DNA of 8,601 bases from Paracoccaceae bacterium (GTDB taxonomy: Bacteria; Pseudomonadota; Alphaproteobacteria; Rhodobacterales; Rhodobacteraceae), in the NCBI GenBank assembly GCA_024644285.1, contig JAHELH010000093.1:1-8601 (forward strand). Direction: 5' to 3'. Of this stretch, positions 5,741 through 8,601 are shown in pieces. A model generated the notes under the pieces. The model was given only the letters and a program-made list of their open reading frames with translations. It was not told where the DNA came from and searched no databases. Positions within the stretch are counted from its first letter, which is position 1. The number at the start of each line of letters is the position of its first letter. The position numbers and the translations under genes are program-made.

Positions 5741-6243
5741 TCGCGCCGCATTACTGCCGCGTCATGGCGCGGTACAACATGTGGCAGAACGGGGCGCTGA
5801 TCGAGGCCGCCGAGACGCTCACCGACAAGGCGCGGCGACAGGATCGCGGTGCGTTCTTCGGCTCGATCTTCGGCACGTTCAACCACCTGCTCTGGGGCGA
5901 CACGATGTGGATGTCGCGCTTCGACGGCTGGAGCAAGCCCGAGGGCGGCATCGCCGGCAGCCCCGGCTTCACCGAGGACTGGGGGGCGTTCAAGACCGCG
6001 CGGACCATCGCCGACACGCGCATCCTGGACTGGGCGCTGCGCCTGCTGGTGGGCGATCTGGACGGCGAACTGACCTGGTACTCGGGCGCGGCGAAGCGCG
6101 AAGTGGGCAAACCGCTATGGATTTGCGTGGCGCATTTCTTCAACCACCAGACCCACCACCGCGGCCAGATCCACGCGATGCTGACCGCCGCCGGGGCGCG
6201 GCCCGGCGACACCGACCTGGTGTTCATGCCGGAGGGCGAATGA
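5737..6243 (+). CDS. DinB family protein (putative metal-dependent enzyme)
   Basis: 168 residues. The start overlaps the DUF1326 stop (ATGA) and has no strong ribosome site of its own, which suggests translational coupling. The four-helix DinB pattern is complete: N-terminal helix YCRVMARYNMWQN, first metal histidine in FNHLLWGD (H50), then HFFNHQTHHRGQIH (133-146), giving the H50/H137/H141 triad and the family's HxxxHRGQ motif. DinB proteins of this superfamily bind a divalent metal; some relatives are thiol S-transferases using bacillithiol or mycothiol, others are uncharacterised. The substrate here is unknown. Despite the name there is no evidence for a DNA-damage role; it is not the DNA polymerase IV that shares the dinB symbol. 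It overlaps the next gene at TGATG (6241-6245). Confidence 0.9.
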   Translation: MIAPHYCRVMARYNMWQNGALIEAAETLTDKARRQDRGAFFGSIFGTFNHLLWGDTMWMSRFDGWSKPEGGIAGSPGFTEDWGAFKTARTIADTRILDWALRLLVGDLDGELTWYSGAAKREVGKPLWICVAHFFNHQTHHRGQIHAMLTAAGARPGDTDLVFMPEGE

Positions 6244-7349
6244 TGGCGCTGATCTCTCCGTCCCGCCGCCTGCGCCGCACGCCGTTCTCCGAAGGGGTCG
6301 AGGCGGCGGGATGCAAGGCCTACACGGTCTATAACCACATGCTGCTGCCGACGGTCTTCGCCTCGGTGCAGGAGGATTACGCGCATCTGAAGCGCGCCGT
6401 GCAGGTCTGGGACGTGGCCTGCGAGCGGCAGATCGAGCTGCGCGGGCCCGATGCCGGGCGGCTGATGCAGATGCTGACACCGCGCGACCTGCGCGGGATG
6501 ACGGTGGGCCAGTGCTGGTACGTCCCCATCGTCGACGAGACCGGCGGCATGCTGAACGACCCGGTGGCGCTGAAGCTGGCCGAGGACCGCTATTGGGTCT
6601 CGATTGCCGACAGCGACCTGCTGATGTGGGTCAAGGCGGTGGCATATGGCTGGCGGCTGGAGGTGCTGGTGGACGAGCCCGACGTCTCGCCGCTGGCGGT
6701 GCAGGGGCCGCTGGCCGACGCATTGGCGGCGCGGGTCTTCGGCGAGGCGGTCAGGAACCTGCGGTTCTTCCGCTTCGGCTGGTTCGAATTCCAGGGCGCG
6801 TCGCACGTGATCGCCCGCTCGGGCTATTCGCGGCAGGGCGGGTTCGAGATCTATGTCGAGGGCGGTCAGCACGGCATGCCGATCTGGAACGCCCTGATGA
6901 ATGCCGGCCGCGAGATGGACGTGCGCGCGGGCTGTCCCAACCTGATCGAGCGGATCGAGGGCGGATTGCTGAGCTATGGCAACGACATGACCCGCGAGAA
7001 CACGCCGCACGAATGCGGGCTGGGCAAGTTCTGCAATACCCAGACCGCCATCGGCTGCATCGGCCGCGACGCGCTGCTGCGGGTGGCGCGCGACGGGCCG
7101 GTACGGCAGGTCCGCCCGATCAGCATCGAGGGGCCGCCGGTGCCCGGCTGCGACCGGCCCTGGCCGATCATGGACGGCGACGACCAGGTCGGGCAGGTGA
7201 CGTCCGCCGCCTGGTCGCCGGATTACGAAACCAACGTGGCGATCGGCATGGTGCGGATGACGCATTGGGACTTCGCCACCGATATCGACGTGGTGCTGCC
7301 CGACGGCACGGTGCGCGCCGCCGTCGTGCAAAAGACATTCTGGATCTGA
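6243..7349 (+). CDS. dmdA: DmdA-type dimethylsulfoniopropionate demethylase (GcvT-family methyltransferase)
   Basis: 368 residues, the usual length for DmdA (about 365-370). DmdA moves one methyl of DMSP to tetrahydrofolate, giving methylmercaptopropionate and 5-methyl-THF, in the cytoplasm. The fold is that of the glycine-cleavage T protein. DmdA-like blocks are strong: SRRLRRTPF (7-15), YTVYNHMLLPT (27-37), VQVWDVACERQ (53-63), MLNDPVALKLAEDRYW (103-118), EPDVSPLAVQGP (145-156), ARSGYSRQGGFEIYVE (191-206), CPNLIERIEGGLLSYGNDM (231-249). Two adjacent in-frame ATGs occur (6240, 6243). 6243 is chosen because GGAGG at 6231-6235 is then 7 nt away. AcuI follows 13 nt later, an order known in roseobacters, which supports the DMSP role. 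Related paralogs with other methyl donors exist, so the substrate is not proven. Confidence 0.87.
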   Translation: MALISPSRRLRRTPFSEGVEAAGCKAYTVYNHMLLPTVFASVQEDYAHLKRAVQVWDVACERQIELRGPDAGRLMQMLTPRDLRGMTVGQCWYVPIVDETGGMLNDPVALKLAEDRYWVSIADSDLLMWVKAVAYGWRLEVLVDEPDVSPLAVQGPLADALAARVFGEAVRNLRFFRFGWFEFQGASHVIARSGYSRQGGFEIYVEGGQHGMPIWNALMNAGREMDVRAGCPNLIERIEGGLLSYGNDMTRENTPHECGLGKFCNTQTAIGCIGRDALLRVARDGPVRQVRPISIEGPPVPGCDRPWPIMDGDDQVGQVTSAAWSPDYETNVAIGMVRMTHWDFATDIDVVLPDGTVRAAVVQKTFWI

Positions 7350-7362
7350 AGGGAGAGACGCG

Positions 7363-8355
7363 ATGTTCAGGGCTTTGCTGGTCGAAAAGGACGAAGAGGG
7401 AAAAACCAGCGCTTCGGTGCAGGAACTGGACGAGGACCGTCTGCCCGAGGGCGACGTCACCGTCGCGGTCGAATATTCCACCGTAAACTACAAGGACGGG
7501 CTGTGCGTCGGGCCGGGCGGTGGGCTGGTGCGGACCTATCCGCACGTGCCGGGGATCGATTTCGCCGGCACCGTCGAGACCTCGGACGACGCCCGCTACA
7601 AGCCCGGCGACAAGGTGGTGCTGACCGGCTGGCGCGTGGGCGAGAACCGCTGGGGCGGCTATGCGACACGCGCGCGGGTCAAGGCGGACATGCTGGTGCC
7701 GCTGCCCGAGGGGCTGGACACGCGGGCCGCGATGGCGGTGGGCACGGCGGGGCTGACCGCGATGCTGGCGGTGATGGCGCTGGAGGATCACGGGCTGAAG
7801 CCGGGCGACGGCGAGGTTCTGGTGACCGGCGCCGCGGGTGGCGTCGGCTCGGTCGCGGTGGCGATCCTGGCCAAGCTGGGCCACGAGGTGACCGCGGTGA
7901 CCGGGCGGCCCGAGACCGAAGCCTACCTGCGCGGGCTGGGCGCCACTGGCATCGTGCCGCGCGACGAGCTGACCGAGGTCACCAGAAAGCCGCTGGAGGC
8001 CGAGCGCTGGGCCGGCTGCGTCGACGCGGTGGCGGGCGCGATGCTGGGACGCGTCCTGAAGCAGATGAAATACGGGTGTTCCGTCGCGGCCATCGGGCTG
8101 GCCGGCGGGGCGGTCATCGAGGGCGCGCTGATTACGCCCTTTATCCTGCGCGGCGTGAACCTGCTGGGCATCGACAGCGTGATGCAGCCCTATGACAACC
8201 GGGTGCGGGCGTGGCAGCGCATTGCGTCGGACCTGCCGATGGACAAGCTGGAGGCGATGGTGCAGCCGGCGACGCTGACCGACCTGCCGAAGCTGGGCCG
8301 CGACATCCTGAAGGGGCAGGTCAAGGGCCGCGTGGTGGTCGACGTCAACGCCTGA
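7363..8355 (+). CDS. acuI: AcuI-type acryloyl-CoA reductase (NADPH), MDR family
   Basis: 330 residues; ATG at 7363 with AGGGAG (7350-7355) 7 nt upstream. It is a zinc-free medium-chain reductase of the YhdH/AcuI family that reduces acryloyl-CoA to propionyl-CoA with NADPH in the cytoplasm, removing a toxic product of DMSP breakdown. Visible features: NYKDGL (42-47), HVPGIDFAGTV (61-71), the GWRVGENRWGGYA segment (89-101), the dinucleotide-binding loop VTGAAGGVGSVAV (154-166) followed by VTGR (179-182), whose arginine suits the NADPH phosphate, and GIDSV (269-273). The C-terminus LGRDILKGQVKGRVVVDV is typical. No zinc-binding cysteine set is present, as expected. It is last in the operon; a hairpin at 8364-8393 follows the stop. 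Family assignment is firm; the acryloyl-CoA specificity is supported by its place next to dmdA. Confidence 0.92.
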   Translation: MFRALLVEKDEEGKTSASVQELDEDRLPEGDVTVAVEYSTVNYKDGLCVGPGGGLVRTYPHVPGIDFAGTVETSDDARYKPGDKVVLTGWRVGENRWGGYATRARVKADMLVPLPEGLDTRAAMAVGTAGLTAMLAVMALEDHGLKPGDGEVLVTGAAGGVGSVAVAILAKLGHEVTAVTGRPETEAYLRGLGATGIVPRDELTEVTRKPLEAERWAGCVDAVAGAMLGRVLKQMKYGCSVAAIGLAGGAVIEGALITPFILRGVNLLGIDSVMQPYDNRVRAWQRIASDLPMDKLEAMVQPATLTDLPKLGRDILKGQVKGRVVVDVNA

Positions 8356-8363
8356 GGCGCCCC

Positions 8364-8393
8364 GCCCGTTGCGCCTGCTCGGGTGCGACGGGC
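8364..8393 (+). terminator. Stem-loop after acuI, possible weak terminator
   Basis: Starting 9 nt past the acuI stop, GCCCGTTGCGCC (8364-8375) pairs with GGTGCGACGGGC (8382-8393): 12 bp including two G-T pairs, loop TGCTCG. No T-run follows, so it would be a weak or factor-dependent terminator, or a transcript-stabilising hairpin. Confidence 0.45.
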
Positions 8394-8507
8394 CGCCACT
8401 GTCGCCTTTGGCACCTATTGCTTCGCCATGGGTCTATTGACCCTGCGGAAACGTCCTAGGCTTCGATTGGAGATTTCGGACCCGTTCGTGTACGGTCGAG
8501 CCCTCTA

Positions 8508-8528
8508 GAGGCATGCGTACCGTGCCTC
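8508..8528. other. Inverted repeat upstream of the universal stress protein gene
   Basis: GAGGCA (8508-8513) and TGCCTC (8523-8528) form a perfect 6-bp inverted repeat separated by 9 nt, 39 nt before the ATG. It may be an operator or chance. No clear -35/-10 pair and no FNR-type box was found in 8394-8567. Confidence 0.25.
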
Positions 8529-8567
8529 GCAGCGAGTATCGAAATACAGAACAAGTCGGAGGGACGG

Positions 8568-8601
8568 ATGTTTCGGACAATCATGATGCCCGTCGACCTT
8601 G
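8568..8601 (+). CDS. Universal stress protein (UspA family), first codons only
   Basis: ATG at 8568 follows GGAGGG (8558-8563) by 4 nt. The 11 visible codons read MFRTIMMPVDL, the typical first beta strand of the UspA fold, where the strand-end aspartate contacts bound nucleotide. The gene runs off the right edge. It is separated from acuI by 212 nt containing a hairpin, so it is probably a separate unit. With so little sequence the call rests on the N-terminal motif and the strong ribosome site. Confidence 0.7.
   Translation, partial: MFRTIMMPVDL

Noticed and set aside
5751..7481. 576-codon minus-strand open frame opposite DinB and dmdA
   Set aside because: Antisense shadow of two clearly identified genes. 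Its composition is His/Arg/Ala-rich and matches no family.
1..8601. CRISPR arrays, insertion sequences, tRNA or rRNA genes
   Set aside because: Apart from the LCCL-coding repeats I see no regularly spaced direct repeats, no transposase and no terminal inverted repeats. The only tRNA-like structure is that of the tmRNA.

Overview
The window is GC-rich DNA with strong third-position G/C bias. It most likely comes from an alphaproteobacterium of the Rhodobacterales (roseobacter-type, marine). Three things point there: a circularly permuted two-piece tmRNA, which is the alphaproteobacterial form; its tag peptide ANDNRAPVALAA, the type found in Rhodobacteraceae; and a dmdA-acuI pair for dimethylsulfoniopropionate (DMSP) metabolism.

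Layout, left to right. (1) 1-358, minus: the 5' part of a rhodanese-domain gene that probably continues as a sulfurtransferase/chromate-resistance (ChrB-like) fusion; it runs off the left edge. (2) 359-559: divergent intergenic region with candidate promoters for both sides. (3) 560-1558, plus: a secreted protein made of three tandem LCCL domains whose DNA repeats are nearly identical in places. (4) 1737-3662, plus: a large secreted protein of unknown function with four copies of a degenerate module of about 50-60 residues, plus a C-terminal cysteine-containing domain. (5) 3684-3711: a strong terminator that can serve both converging transcripts. (6) 3716-4023, minus: ssrA, the permuted tmRNA, with acceptor piece, 21-nt internal spacer, coding piece, tag reading frame and a clear promoter. 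(7) 4169-8355, plus: a tight five-gene run, probably one operon: DUF2182 membrane protein, DUF1326 cysteine-motif protein, DinB-family protein, DmdA-like DMSP demethylase, and AcuI-type acryloyl-CoA reductase. (8) 8568 to the right edge, plus: the first 11 codons of a universal stress protein gene.

How the genes fit together: DmdA moves a methyl group from DMSP to tetrahydrofolate, and AcuI removes the toxic acryloyl-CoA that arises when DMSP is cleaved or its products are degraded, so the 3' end of the operon is a DMSP carbon/sulfur module. The first three genes are linked to it by short gaps or overlaps (9-nt gap, ATGA overlap, TGATG overlap). Their functions are not established. Their methionine-rich and cysteine-rich motifs and the DinB histidine triad suggest metal or thiol chemistry. 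This linkage is the most interesting feature of the window. The two secreted repeat proteins and the tmRNA appear to be separate transcription units.
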